A stretch of 50,307 nucleotides of DNA from Methanocella sp. Its GTDB lineage: Archaea; Halobacteriota; Methanocellia; Methanocellales; Methanocellaceae. The stretch is taken from assembly GCF_035506375.1 (NCBI RefSeq), contig NZ_DATJPM010000043.1, positions 1 to 50,307 of the forward strand. The letters run 5' to 3'. A program made the position numbers and the translations under genes. Positions 40,542-49,595 of this stretch are shown one piece after another; position 1 is the first letter of the stretch; every line of letters begins with the position of its first letter. Below the pieces are notes generated by a model that saw nothing but the letters and a program-made list of their open reading frames with translations, was not told the DNA's origin and did not search any database.

Positions 40542-41525
40542 ATGAATAGTATCAAGTCTTTTTTATGGGACCTTTCGACAGGCTGGTACGAGCATATCCC
40601 GATAATATATAGCTGGTACGAGCTTTTCCTCAAAAATGAAGTTTTGAAGCATCCAATACCCCGGCACGTGGCCATAATCCAGGACGGGAACCGCCGCTAC
40701 GCAAAGCGCCTGGGCAAAACGGTCGAGCAGGGCCATATATACGGCGCAGACACGACGGAAAAGGTGCTCGACTGGTGTGTAGAGCTGGGCATTAAACAGC
40801 TTACGCTGTACGCGTTCTCGACGGAGAACTTCAAGCGCCCCGCGCAGGAGAAAAATGCCCTTTTCGGGCTCTTCAAGCAATTTGCCCGTAAGGCACGGGA
40901 AAGTAAAAAGACGCACGAGTCTAAGCTCCGGATACGCCCGGTCGGGGACATCTCGATGCTGCCCCGGGACGTGAAGGACGAGATCGCCCTCACCGAGGCG
41001 GCGACTGCCGGCTACGACCGGTTCTACCTGAACGTCGCCGTCGCCTACGGGGGCCGTCAGGAGATCGTCGATGGCGCCCGAAAGATGGCGAAAGAGGTGG
41101 AAAGCGGCTCCCTTGCGCCCGAAAGCATCACCGAGGAGATGGTGGACAGGTACCTGTATTTCGGCAGCGAGCCGCGCTCCCAGGTGGACCTGATTATCCG
41201 TACCGGAGGCGACGAGCGGACATCGAATTTCCTGCCCTGGCAGGCCAGTGGCAACGAGTCCGCCATATATATCGCCGCGCCATACTGGCCCGAGTTCCGC
41301 AAGATCGACTTCATCCGGGCCGTCAGGGCCTATCAGAGCCGTGAGCGGGAGCACCGGGTCAAGCTGGCGGTCAGCATGCTGAGGATGAAGCGTCAGAACG
41401 GCGGCATAGACCGGGAAGGACTGCGCAAGAGCCTGATGGACGCGCTCGGCATCGGGAGCATCGAGGCTGAAACGATCCTCGGAAATCCGCTCGTCCAGCG
41501 CGAACTCGCAAAGAGCGGCACCTGA
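40542..41525 (+). CDS. uppS: Long-chain cis-prenyl diphosphate synthase (UppS type)
   Basis: This enzyme condenses isopentenyl diphosphate in cis onto an allylic primer, probably geranylgeranyl diphosphate in archaea, to make the lipid carrier for glycan assembly. The 327 residues include the catalytic IQDGNRRYAKRLG, the AFSTENFKRP segment and the late RTGGDERTSNFLPWQ. The product is longer than bacterial UppS because of an N-terminal amphipathic segment (FLWDLSTGWYEHIPIIYSWY) and a C-terminal tail, as in other archaeal members. Confidence 0.92.
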   Translation: MNSIKSFLWDLSTGWYEHIPIIYSWYELFLKNEVLKHPIPRHVAIIQDGNRRYAKRLGKTVEQGHIYGADTTEKVLDWCVELGIKQLTLYAFSTENFKRPAQEKNALFGLFKQFARKARESKKTHESKLRIRPVGDISMLPRDVKDEIALTEAATAGYDRFYLNVAVAYGGRQEIVDGARKMAKEVESGSLAPESITEEMVDRYLYFGSEPRSQVDLIIRTGGDERTSNFLPWQASGNESAIYIAAPYWPEFRKIDFIRAVRAYQSREREHRVKLAVSMLRMKRQNGGIDREGLRKSLMDALGIGSIEAETILGNPLVQRELAKSGT

Positions 41526-41584
41526 ATACTTTCATGCCGCTTTGAATGGTTTTATATGCGGCCATCGTCTATTTTTTATAAGAC

Positions 41585-42874
41585 ATGGAGAGCACCATGA
41601 CCGCACCCGGGAATGAGCTGTTTAACCGTCCGGTAAGCGCAGGCTATTTAGGGGAGCGGGAACGGTCGCTTTGCGTCGAGTGCAAGGGTACGAAGATGCT
41701 CTGCGCCAAGACGCGATGCCCATTGCTTGTAAAATATTATGCGGCCGCTAAGCAAAAGCGGTCCATCGACACCACTTCGCTCTTCGGCTCGGCACCGGGC
41801 GTCTTCGTAGGCCGCTATGGGTACCCTGCCGTTTCTATCGGCCCGCTGGTGCCGCCCATCGTAGGCGATACTTCCGAGATGGACACGCCCGAGCAGTGGA
41901 TCGGCAAAACGATCGACGACATCGTGGGCATGCGGAGCGCACTGGTCAGGGGCCTGGCGACGGTCAACGTGAAAAAGCCCGAGAAGGCCGAGAAGCTCGT
42001 TAACGACCTGCAGCTTCTCTCGATGGCCGAGAAGCCCATCGATACCAGCGCCGAGTTCTTTAAAAAGCCCTCCGGGCGCATCGAGCTGGACGACGAAGTG
42101 CAGCCCTTCGGCCCCTCCGCGCCCCTGAAAAAGATGGAGATCGGCAACTTCCGGCTCGACGACCGCATCGAGAAGGCGTTCTACGATAAGGACTTAATGG
42201 CCAGAGATGCAGTGCTGGGGCTTTACCACGATAATACTCTCGTGACGCGCATCCAGCGGGCCTTCAGCATGGGCGCCTTCGGCGCGAAAAAGACCCGCCG
42301 GCTCGTCCCTACCCGGCAAAGCATCACGGCCGTGGACAGCATCATAGGCGAGACGCTGGTCGAGGAGGTCAAGCGTCTCCCGCTCATCAGCGAGTACCGC
42401 GTATTCGAGAGCTGGCAGCTGGATAACCGCTTTATCGTCTTAATGGCGCCCGAGCCCTGGAGCTACGAGCTCGTCGAGGCCTGGTACCCGGACACTATCT
42501 GGAACCCGGCGGGCCGGGACATCATGATCATATCGGACCACGAGCTGAGCGGCGGCCGGACGACATACGCGAGGATCGGCGGCTGCTACTATGCGGCCCG
42601 GCTGGCGACATCCGAGTATCTATTAAAGGAAAAGCGTCAGGCGAAGGTGGTCATACTCCGGGAGGCCCATTCAGGATACATCATGCCCGTGGGCGTCTGG
42701 AACGTCAGGGAGAACGTCCGCAACGCCCTTCGGGGTCCATATAGTTCGTTCAGCTCGCTCGAAGCCGCGCTTAATTATATACAGAGCCGCTTTGATATCC
42801 CCATAAAGCGCTGGACGCTCAATAGCTTCGTATTAAAGGACAGCCGCTTCCAGAGGCGGCTGACGGATTTCTGA
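41585..42874 (+). CDS. nreA: Nre family DNA repair protein
   Basis: Nre proteins work with UvrABC in repairing mitomycin-type lesions in Haloferax and bind PCNA. The 429-residue product has the N-terminal Cys cluster (CVECKGTKMLCAKTRCP), the GRYGYPAVSIGPLVPP block, GETLVEEVKRLP and EPWSYELVEAWYP. The extreme C-terminus is QRRLTDF, a short PIP-like PCNA motif. It lies 4 nt before the next radical SAM gene, so the two are likely co-transcribed. Confidence 0.88.
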   Translation: MESTMTAPGNELFNRPVSAGYLGERERSLCVECKGTKMLCAKTRCPLLVKYYAAAKQKRSIDTTSLFGSAPGVFVGRYGYPAVSIGPLVPPIVGDTSEMDTPEQWIGKTIDDIVGMRSALVRGLATVNVKKPEKAEKLVNDLQLLSMAEKPIDTSAEFFKKPSGRIELDDEVQPFGPSAPLKKMEIGNFRLDDRIEKAFYDKDLMARDAVLGLYHDNTLVTRIQRAFSMGAFGAKKTRRLVPTRQSITAVDSIIGETLVEEVKRLPLISEYRVFESWQLDNRFIVLMAPEPWSYELVEAWYPDTIWNPAGRDIMIISDHELSGGRTTYARIGGCYYAARLATSEYLLKEKRQAKVVILREAHSGYIMPVGVWNVRENVRNALRGPYSSFSSLEAALNYIQSRFDIPIKRWTLNSFVLKDSRFQRRLTDF

Positions 42875-42878
42875 GACC

Positions 42879-43685
42879 ATGATTTACCGGGAAATAAGCT
42901 GTAAGTCGGCATTAAGTAAGTCGGGACTGCCAGGATTAGACTATACACTAAACCCGTATATGGGCTGCGGCCACGCATGTATCTATTGTTATGCGCCCGC
43001 GACTCTCAGGTATTCCGGCCCCGAAGCCTGGGGAACGTTCGTCAACACAAAAGTGGATATACCCCGCATCCTCGAAAAGGAGATCCGGACGAAAAAGCGC
43101 GGAGTGATCGGCATCAGCACGGTCACGGACCCGTATCAGCCTCTCGAGGCTAAGCTAAAGCTCACGCGAAGCTGCCTTGAGGTGCTCCGGGCGAAGGATT
43201 TTCCCGTGTGTGTCCAGACAAAGTCGGCACTTGTGCTACGCGATATAGATATTCTCCAGGGCTTTCGGGAAAAAGAAGTCGGCTTCACCATTACCACGCT
43301 GGACGACCGCCTGAGCGCCGTCATTGAGCCCGGGGCCTCCAAGCCCTGGGAGCGTCTGGACGCGTTGAGAAAAATTACGGATGAAGGCATCCCTGCATGG
43401 GCTTTCGTCGGCCCGATGGTACCCGGTATTATCGATAAAGTACAGCTTGAGGAGCTTTTAAAGGCTATAAAAGATGCCGGCGCCTCGCACGTCATGATCG
43501 ACCGCCTGCGGCTCAAGCCCGGGATATGGGCCAGGATTGAGCCTCGCCTTAATGAGCAGGCGCCCGATATCGCAGATGCCTGCCGGAGCGCCCTCTTCAA
43601 AAATGATGGAACATTTGAGTCGCTACGGGCAGATGCGGCGGAAATATGCCGAGAGATTAAGCTTTCCTTCGAGTTGAATTATTAA
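42879..43685 (+). CDS. SplB-like radical SAM protein
   Basis: This 268-residue radical SAM protein of the COG1533/spore-photoproduct-lyase-like group has the cluster motif GCGHACIYCYAP, the early SGLPGLDYTLNPYMGC, TVTDPYQPLEAK and the late FVGPMVPGI. SplB repairs UV spore photoproduct in Bacillus, but most archaeal relatives are uncharacterised. Placement directly behind nre suggests a repair role, which is inference. Confidence 0.85.
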   Translation: MIYREISCKSALSKSGLPGLDYTLNPYMGCGHACIYCYAPATLRYSGPEAWGTFVNTKVDIPRILEKEIRTKKRGVIGISTVTDPYQPLEAKLKLTRSCLEVLRAKDFPVCVQTKSALVLRDIDILQGFREKEVGFTITTLDDRLSAVIEPGASKPWERLDALRKITDEGIPAWAFVGPMVPGIIDKVQLEELLKAIKDAGASHVMIDRLRLKPGIWARIEPRLNEQAPDIADACRSALFKNDGTFESLRADAAEICREIKLSFELNY

Positions 43686-43812
43686 AAATAGCCTTCTCCA
43701 ACTTATTAATGTCGGATTACATTGCTATTGACGTATGCCTATGTGGTGAGAAACCAAAGGAATAATACTTGTAATCTAAAATATGGAGAGGGACCTTAAA
43801 AAAGAAGAAAAT

Positions 43813-44049
43813 TCAATCGAGAAGAGTATCCAGATTGCCGTGGATACAGTAGTAGCCCCCGTCCAGGTTATGCTTCACAGCGACGGGACACATGCCACAT
43901 TTGCACCCCTTTCTCGCCACGTTGCCCGTCAGGTTGCCCCGGGAGCAGAAGAGCAGCTTGCCGCCGCACTCCGTATAGCTGGGGCACGTACCGCAGAACT
44001 GCATGCATATGTTTTTATTATCTAAGCTGTTTTCAACGAACATATTCAC
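43813..44049 (-). CDS. DUF2769 Cys-rich protein
   Basis: The 78-residue product has ten Cys in a pattern recognised as DUF2769: CMQFCGTCPSYTEC, LLFCSRGN, GCKCGMCPVAV and YYC. It probably binds zinc or iron-sulfur; function is unknown. An 80-codon frame on the opposite strand is a shadow of the regularly spaced Cys codons. It is convergent with the SplB-like gene. Confidence 0.78.
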   Translation of the reverse strand: MNMFVENSLDNKNICMQFCGTCPSYTECGGKLLFCSRGNLTGNVARKGCKCGMCPVAVKHNLDGGYYCIHGNLDTLLD

Positions 44050-44166
44050 ACCCGACCATTAACAGCTTATTATTATTTATTTAATATATATAAAGTCGAT
44101 TCTCTCCTGCAACGGTCCGAAGAGCATACAATAAGCCGGAAAAGGCCTTTTTCTCGTCCCATGTGC

Positions 44167-44215
44167 TTAACCTGTGAAGAATGTCTCGGGCCAGCGAGAC
44201 GTTTGACAGGGTTAA
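44167..44215. terminator. Long stem-loop downstream of the MFS gene
   Basis: An inner perfect stem (GTCTCG 44183-44188 with CGAGAC 44195-44200) is enclosed by TTAACCTGT (44167-44175) and ACAGGGTTAA (44206-44215), with one bulge. It lies 17 nt after the stop of the leftward MFS gene, so it may end that transcript. No long T-run is present. Confidence 0.4.
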
Positions 44216-44231
44216 AACAATACGACGCGCA

Positions 44232-45503
44232 TTAAGCTTTCAAAGGCGCTTCCATCTCCTTTTCTTTTGCAGCTTCCCGTGAAGAGTTCATCCTGTCGGG
44301 GACGAAGCGCCTGAATCCCAGGAAGGCGACCGCGCATACCAGGAACATGGCCCCGACAACGACCCACAGCGCAGGGACGTTATTATTCATCGAGTCCTTC
44401 AGGACGCCGCCGAAGAGCGGCCCGATTGCCCACCCGATGTTCGACGTGAGGCCGCTGAAGCCGAAATACCGGCCGCGCATGCGCTCCGGCGACAGGTTCG
44501 CCTGCATGGTGGACGCCGCCGGGGACCAGATCATCTCCGCGGTCGTGATGATAGCCATGCCGATGAACGGCATGAAGAACCACGTTGAGACCGAGAGCAG
44601 AGAGAAGCCGAACGCAAAAATAACGGCGGACAGGGCCAGCATGGACGTCATGGGGTGGCGGCCGACCCGGACCGATACCGAGTACTGGAATAGGGCCACC
44701 ATGAGGCCGCTGAGGGCGAACAGCACGCCGATCGAAAAGTTATCGAGGCCCACGTAGGACGACGCGTAGACCGAGAACAGCGTGTACATCTGCTGGTACG
44801 GGATGGTCATGAAGAGCATGATGAGGCAGAACATCAGGAACGGCCGGTCGCTCGCAACCGTAACGATGTCCCTCAGCCGGAACCGCTCCGGCCTGGTCTT
44901 CGGCATGGTATCCCGCAGTAAAAATACCGCGATGAGCAGGTACGTGAAGGTGGTCAGGCCGGTGATGAGAAAGAGATTCCCATAGGATGTGACCATGAGG
45001 AACGCGCCGCCCAGGACCGGCCCGACGACCCACCCAAGGTTCGAGCCTATACGCAGCAGGCCGTATGCCTCGACGAGCTCGCCGGCAGGAACGACGTCGG
45101 CGATCATGACGTCCGGTATGGCCCGGTAGAGCCCGCCGTTGAACGAGTTGAACGCCAGGGTGAGGATGAAGAGCGGGATGGCGACCTTAGTATCGATGGC
45201 CAGGCTGATGAGGAGATACGAGATGATCTGTAGGGCAAGGCCCGCTACGAGGAGCTTTTTTCTGCCATAGACGTCGCACAGAGCCCCGCCGGCATAGGCG
45301 GCCGCCGCGCCGACGATGGTCGTGATGAAATCGGCGATCCCCACCTGGGTCATGGACATTCCCAGGCTCTCGTACATGTAGATCGACATGAACGTCATCA
45401 CGAGTGAGCTGCCCAGCACACCCACGATGGAAGCGCCGAAGAGCCCCCAGACCTGCCGGTCGAACTTCGATGCGAACGACCGGATGCCGAATATGTCCTC
45501 CAT
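44232..45503 (-). CDS. MFS transporter, 12-helix type
   Basis: This protein of about 423 residues has 12 membrane helices. The loop after helix 2 carries a GGALCDVYGRKKLLV motif typical of the major facilitator superfamily, and a second copy-like motif is near the middle. It belongs to the drug/metabolite efflux-like MFS groups; the substrate is unknown. The ATG at 45503 (MEDIFGIRSF) is preferred to a TTG six codons upstream. Confidence 0.85.
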   Translation of the reverse strand: MEDIFGIRSFASKFDRQVWGLFGASIVGVLGSSLVMTFMSIYMYESLGMSMTQVGIADFITTIVGAAAAYAGGALCDVYGRKKLLVAGLALQIISYLLISLAIDTKVAIPLFILTLAFNSFNGGLYRAIPDVMIADVVPAGELVEAYGLLRIGSNLGWVVGPVLGGAFLMVTSYGNLFLITGLTTFTYLLIAVFLLRDTMPKTRPERFRLRDIVTVASDRPFLMFCLIMLFMTIPYQQMYTLFSVYASSYVGLDNFSIGVLFALSGLMVALFQYSVSVRVGRHPMTSMLALSAVIFAFGFSLLSVSTWFFMPFIGMAIITTAEMIWSPAASTMQANLSPERMRGRYFGFSGLTSNIGWAIGPLFGGVLKDSMNNNVPALWVVVGAMFLVCAVAFLGFRRFVPDRMNSSREAAKEKEMEAPLKA

Positions 45504-45618
45504 GGTACCCGGTCTATCCAAAAAGAGCTTCGCTTATAAATATTTACCCTGAGCTTACTGAAAATATATACGATAAAAGATCCTGGCGGCCCGTGGAGGA
45601 CCGCCGAAGTAAAGGGCT

Positions 45619-45647
45619 TAAAAAAGCCATGGGCTTCTTTGAAGCCC
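45619..45647 (-). terminator. Intrinsic-type terminator of the KGG gene
   Basis: GGGCTTC (45631-45637) and GAAGCCC (45641-45647) are perfect 7-bp complements with a 3-nt loop. Reading leftward, the hairpin is followed by ATGGC then TTTTTT (around 45620-45625). It starts 3 nt after the KGG-protein stop codon. Confidence 0.75.
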
Positions 45648-45650
45648 CGC

Positions 45651-45815
45651 TTACTCGGACCTCTTTGCCCTGTTGATGAGATCCCTTACCTTCTGTCCGC
45701 CCTTGTGCCCGATCTGGACGTAAAAGTCGTGGCCATGGGTCCTCTTCGTGGTCTCTCCACCCTTCCTGCCAGCCTCTCTGACAGTCATATCTCCACGTTC
45801 TTCTCTTCTAGCCAT
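45651..45815 (-). CDS. KGG-motif stress-type small protein (54 residues)
   Basis: The frame starts MARREERGDMTVREAGRKGG and contains two KGG motifs (RKGGETTKR and HKGGQKVRDL), the pattern of the general-stress/LEA-like KGG proteins (Em-like, GsiB-like) of bacteria and plants. It is basic and hydrophilic. GGTGATATACCT immediately precedes the ATG, and a perfect dyad (GTTAAT 45849-45854 with ATTAAC 45858-45863) lies about 34 nt upstream. It is probably desiccation- or stress-related. Confidence 0.75.
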   Translation of the reverse strand: MARREERGDMTVREAGRKGGETTKRTHGHDFYVQIGHKGGQKVRDLINRAKRSE

Positions 45816-46182
45816 AGGTATATCACCTAGTCAAACTTTAAGTTCCATGTTAATAGCATTAACCTGCGAAAATCGTATCATAGCCCCTGATTATGCCGAA
45901 GAATGCCAGCAGGGCTTCGAGGCTCTTGTAATTAGAATTTATCTTTAAAATGATGAATAATCGACTTTTTAATGTCATATCACTTTAATATGGCATAATA
46001 CTAGATAGAAATCAATTTATTGCGCAATTATGGCCTTTTTACCGGTTTCGACCGCTATCCGGTTTCTTTCCCTCGTATACCGGGGGATCGGGATATTAAA
46101 TAGTCGACCGGGAATAGCCCGGCCTTTATAGACATGCCCTCGGCGTAAATATTATAAGCCCTTCTTATATACATTATGTATT
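45816..46182. other. Divergent promoter region
   Basis: These 367 bases separate the KGG and DUF2284 genes. They include the dyad at 45849-45863, a direct repeat CCGGTTTC (two copies, near 46040-46065) and a TATA-like AAATATTATAA (46147-46157). The TATA position relative to the ATG at 46183 suggests a leaderless DUF2284 transcript. No gene is supported. Confidence 0.5.
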
Positions 46183-46842
46183 ATGGCCCGGAAACAGGAG
46201 CAAATATCGAGCGCCGCGAAGCTCGAAAAAGACCTTAAGGCGATGGCTGGAAAGCGTAATGTGGAGTTGTGCCCGGTCGAGCCCGGCGACATCGTGGTGA
46301 GCGAGTGGGTGCGCTGGAAGTGCATGTTCGGCTGCAAGGGCTACGGCAAGCATCTGAGCTGTCCGCCCTATGTTCCGGGGCCCGAAGATACCAGGAAGAT
46401 GCTGAAGGAATATCATAAGGCCTACATCATACACTTTAAGGGCATTCCGGGGATGAAAGAGATAGACCCTGATAAGGTGCCCGCGAACTGGCACGCTTTC
46501 CTCTCGGGGCTGATACTCTGGATCCACAATACAGTTTATGATATGGAGCAGTGCGCCTTCTACGCGGGCTATTATAAGGCGCTGGCCTTCGGGGCTTATC
46601 CCTGCTACTTCTGCGAGGACTGCGTGGCGGAGCAGGCGAAGGGCGTCGTAGACCTGAGCGTAAAGCGGGACTGCCGGCATGCGGAGAAGGTCCGGACCTC
46701 CATGGAGGCCGTGGGCATCGACGTGTTCGCCACGGTCCGGAAGCTCGGGCTTCCTATTGACGTGATCCCCTGCAAAAAGAACGAGTACGGGAAGTTCATG
46801 CATCCCGGGTTTAATTCCTACGGGCTGCTGCTCATCGAATGA
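46183..46842 (+). CDS. DUF2284 metal-binding protein
   Basis: This 219-residue protein of a methanogen/clostridial family has a Cys-rich pattern: RWKCMFGCKGYGKHLSCPP near the N-terminus, then CYFCEDC and a later CRHAEK, consistent with an iron-sulfur or zinc site. The reaction is unknown. The gene stands alone with its own promoter. Confidence 0.85.
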   Translation: MARKQEQISSAAKLEKDLKAMAGKRNVELCPVEPGDIVVSEWVRWKCMFGCKGYGKHLSCPPYVPGPEDTRKMLKEYHKAYIIHFKGIPGMKEIDPDKVPANWHAFLSGLILWIHNTVYDMEQCAFYAGYYKALAFGAYPCYFCEDCVAEQAKGVVDLSVKRDCRHAEKVRTSMEAVGIDVFATVRKLGLPIDVIPCKKNEYGKFMHPGFNSYGLLLIE

Positions 46843-46953
46843 GCGGGCAAAACAATTTTATTACTTCTGTTTTTTAGGCTTGCCAATAAGCCGGGCTCCA
46901 TATGCTCTGAGCCTCCGGCAATTCGTCTCGAAAAGGTTAAGAAGCAAAAAAGA

Positions 46954-47391
46954 TTAAACGGTACCCCGTACTATGAGTACAGGGCATGGCGATATGCGGA
47001 TGACACTATCGGCGATGCTGCCGAGAAGCATCTCTTCGATGTTACTCTTTCCCAGCGTACCCATCACGATCAGGTCAACGCCGTTGTCCTTCGCGAACCT
47101 GGCGATGGTCTCGGTGGGGTGCCCCGGGAGAACGAACGTCTCGACCTGTAGCCCTTCCGCCGCCTTTTTCACCTGCCCGACCGCATTCTTGCCTTCCAGC
47201 TCCAGCAGCTGGTATATGTTCTCAGGCTCTGGCATCCCGCCTGTCCCGGCGAGCACCCGCGTGTCGATAACATAGAGCGCATAGACCTTTGACTCGTATA
47301 ACCGGGCGAGGTCTATGCCCTTCTGCATGGCCGCCAGGGAGTATTGCGACCCGTCGGTCGCGATCAATATTTTGTTGAAAAGGTCAGACAT
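46954..47391 (-). CDS. Universal stress protein (UspA family)
   Basis: This 145-residue single Usp domain has the start ILIATDGSQYSLAAM and the ATP-binding loop GTLGKSNIEEMLLGS, with the late PCPVLIVR strand. The start at 47391 (MSDLFNKILIATDG) follows TTGGAG and avoids overlap with the MFS gene. ATP-binding Usp proteins act in stress physiology; the target is unknown. Confidence 0.92.
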   Translation of the reverse strand: MSDLFNKILIATDGSQYSLAAMQKGIDLARLYESKVYALYVIDTRVLAGTGGMPEPENIYQLLELEGKNAVGQVKKAAEGLQVETFVLPGHPTETIARFAKDNGVDLIVMGTLGKSNIEEMLLGSIADSVIRISPCPVLIVRGTV

Positions 47392-47439
47392 AGTTCGAAA
47401 TCTCCAAAAAAAGGGACCGGTAATGCCCGGCACCCGCAT

Positions 47440-49218
47440 CTACTTCTTCGCCTCCGGCACGCCGGCCGTGGCCGTCATGCTGTTGGCGGGGCCGCTGGCT
47501 TCATGTACGTATTTCTCGCCTCGCATGGCCGACAGCACCGCCGCTATGCCCGAGAGTATGGCGCCGATGATGAACGATATCCGCAGCGACGGCATGAACG
47601 CATCGGCAAGCGTCCTCGGGAACCAGTCATGGCTATGTAGAACGGCCAGGACGTTCTGTGGTATGCTGCTGGCGACCGAAGCCGGCAGGGCGCTCAGGAT
47701 CGCGTCGATCGGGTTATATCCCAGGAACGCCGAGAACAGCGCACCAGTCGGCGGTATGGCACCCAGCGCCGCCGCGAGCGGCCCAAGCTGCGCCGACCCC
47801 AGGCTGGCCAGGGAATTTTGTACGGCGGCCGGAAACGCGCTCTGGATGCCCACGATGATGATCGTAAAGAATATCGCCATGCTGGCCGTATTCGCCGAGT
47901 TCATCAGCGTGGACATCATGCCCGAGGCGACGCCCCGGTCCTGGGGCGGCACCGAGTTCATGATCGATGAGCTGTTCGGCGACGCGAACATGCCGCTGCC
48001 GCAGCCCATTAAGAATAAAAGTACGCCCAGCTGCCAGTACTCGAAGTCGAAGTTCAGCGTGGCCAGCCCTATGAAGCAGAGCGTCACGAGCGCCATGCCG
48101 CCCGTGGCGATCCACCGGGGGCCGTACTTATCCGAGAGTATGCCTGAGATGGGCCCCATCAGGATGAAGCCGATGGTCATGGGCAGCATGTAGATGCCCG
48201 CCCAGAATGGCGTATCCGCGTAAGCGTAGCCGTGAAGCGGAAGCCAGATGCCCTGCAGGAGCAGGATCAGCATGAACATGACGCCGCCCCGGGCGATGGC
48301 CGACGTGGTGCTGGCAAGGTTGGCGTACGCGAAGGACTTGATCTTGAACAAGTCGATGCGGAACATGGGGTACTTTACCCTGCTTTCGACGAGCGGGAAG
48401 GCGATCAGCAGCAGGATGCCGAGCACGATGGACCCGATGACCCACGGGCTGCTCCAGCCCATAGCATCGTTGCCGTAGGGCATCAGGCCATAGGTGATGC
48501 CGATCAAAAGGGACGTCAGCCCGCCGATGAAGATGAGGTTGCCGATATAGTCGATCCCCGTCTTCGCCGCGGGTATCGCCAGCTCCTTGAGCTTCCAGTA
48601 GGACCAGATCGTTCCCAGGATAGCGAAGGGCACGCTGATGAGGAAAACGTAGCGCCAGTGGTAGACGGCCAGGATGCCGCCCAGGATAAGGCCGATGAAC
48701 TGGCCCGACATGACCGCGACCATGTTGATGCCGAGAGCCTTGCCCCTCTCGCTGGCCGGGAAGGCGTCGGTGATGATGGCCGCGCCGTTCGCCATGGTGA
48801 ACGCGCCGCCCACCGCCTGGATCATGCGGAAGATGATCAGCTCCAGCGCGCCCTGCTCGCCGGTGCCCGGCGTCAGCCACAGCAGGATGGAGCCCACCGC
48901 GAAGATCAGGAAGCCCAGCTGGAAGAGCTTGACCCGGCCGTACATGTCGGCCAGCCGCCCGAGGCTCAGCAGCAGCGCGGCGGTGACGAGGCCGTAGCCC
49001 ATCAATATCCACAGCAGGTACTGGAAGGCATCCGGGGCCATGGGGTTCAGCTGGATGCCTTTGAAGATCGCGGGCAGCGAGATCAGGATGATGCTGCCGT
49101 TGATGGTGCCCATGAGCGTGGCGAGGGTCACGCAGGACAGCGCTACCCACTTGTACGAGATGCCCTTCTTCGGCATCTCTTCGCCCGCCGTGTTCGTAAC
49201 GTCGATGTTTTCACTCAC
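47440..49218 (-). CDS. DHA2-type 14-helix MFS efflux transporter
   Basis: This 592-residue EmrB/QacA-like drug exporter has about 14 membrane helices, motif A LGRLADMYGRVKLFQLG, and motif C-like segments after helix 5 (MSGQFIGLILGGILA). A large loop of about 100 residues lies before the last helix. It is 4 nt behind the PadR regulator gene, the usual arrangement of a regulated efflux operon. Confidence 0.9.
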   Translation of the reverse strand: MSENIDVTNTAGEEMPKKGISYKWVALSCVTLATLMGTINGSIILISLPAIFKGIQLNPMAPDAFQYLLWILMGYGLVTAALLLSLGRLADMYGRVKLFQLGFLIFAVGSILLWLTPGTGEQGALELIIFRMIQAVGGAFTMANGAAIITDAFPASERGKALGINMVAVMSGQFIGLILGGILAVYHWRYVFLISVPFAILGTIWSYWKLKELAIPAAKTGIDYIGNLIFIGGLTSLLIGITYGLMPYGNDAMGWSSPWVIGSIVLGILLLIAFPLVESRVKYPMFRIDLFKIKSFAYANLASTTSAIARGGVMFMLILLLQGIWLPLHGYAYADTPFWAGIYMLPMTIGFILMGPISGILSDKYGPRWIATGGMALVTLCFIGLATLNFDFEYWQLGVLLFLMGCGSGMFASPNSSSIMNSVPPQDRGVASGMMSTLMNSANTASMAIFFTIIIVGIQSAFPAAVQNSLASLGSAQLGPLAAALGAIPPTGALFSAFLGYNPIDAILSALPASVASSIPQNVLAVLHSHDWFPRTLADAFMPSLRISFIIGAILSGIAAVLSAMRGEKYVHEASGPANSMTATAGVPEAKK

Positions 49219-49222
49219 TGTA

Positions 49223-49576
49223 TTACCTTCCTCTTTCGTTTTCGCCGGCCTCTCCGGTCGCGAAGTCGATGGCCCGGGTCATCTCCACGAGCAGCTGTCG
49301 CTTTTTCGCCAGCATCTGCTCGAGCCCGAGCTCGCCCTTCGGGGTGATCGAGTAGACCTTCCTGCGCTCGATCTCTTCGCTGCGGATGATGCCATTCCTC
49401 TCGAGGCTTTCCAGGATCGGGTAGACGGAGCCGGCGCTCGGCGCCCACCGGCCGTCGGACCGCTGCTCGATGGTCTTGATGATGTCGTAGCCGTGGGTGG
49501 GCCTGTCCTTGATGATCTTCAGCACGATCAGCTTGAGAAAGATCCGCCGGACCTCGTTGTTCGTTTTATCTTCCAC
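49223..49576 (-). CDS. PadR family transcriptional regulator
   Basis: This 117-residue winged-helix repressor has the PadR core: IVLKIIKDRPTHGYDIIKTI, SAGSVYPILESLERNGII, then VYSITPKGELGLEQ and a C-terminal dimerisation helix. It probably represses its own operon with the DHA2 transporter in response to a toxic compound. Candidate operators lie in the 85-bp intergenic region to the right. Confidence 0.88.
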   Translation of the reverse strand: MEDKTNNEVRRIFLKLIVLKIIKDRPTHGYDIIKTIEQRSDGRWAPSAGSVYPILESLERNGIIRSEEIERRKVYSITPKGELGLEQMLAKKRQLLVEMTRAIDFATGEAGENERGR

Positions 49577-49595
49577 AATCCCACCTGGCTCATTG

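Noticed and set aside
43783..44025. 80-codon plus-strand ORF opposite DUF2769
   Set aside because: The minus strand has a recognised Cys-rich family; the plus frame is its shadow.
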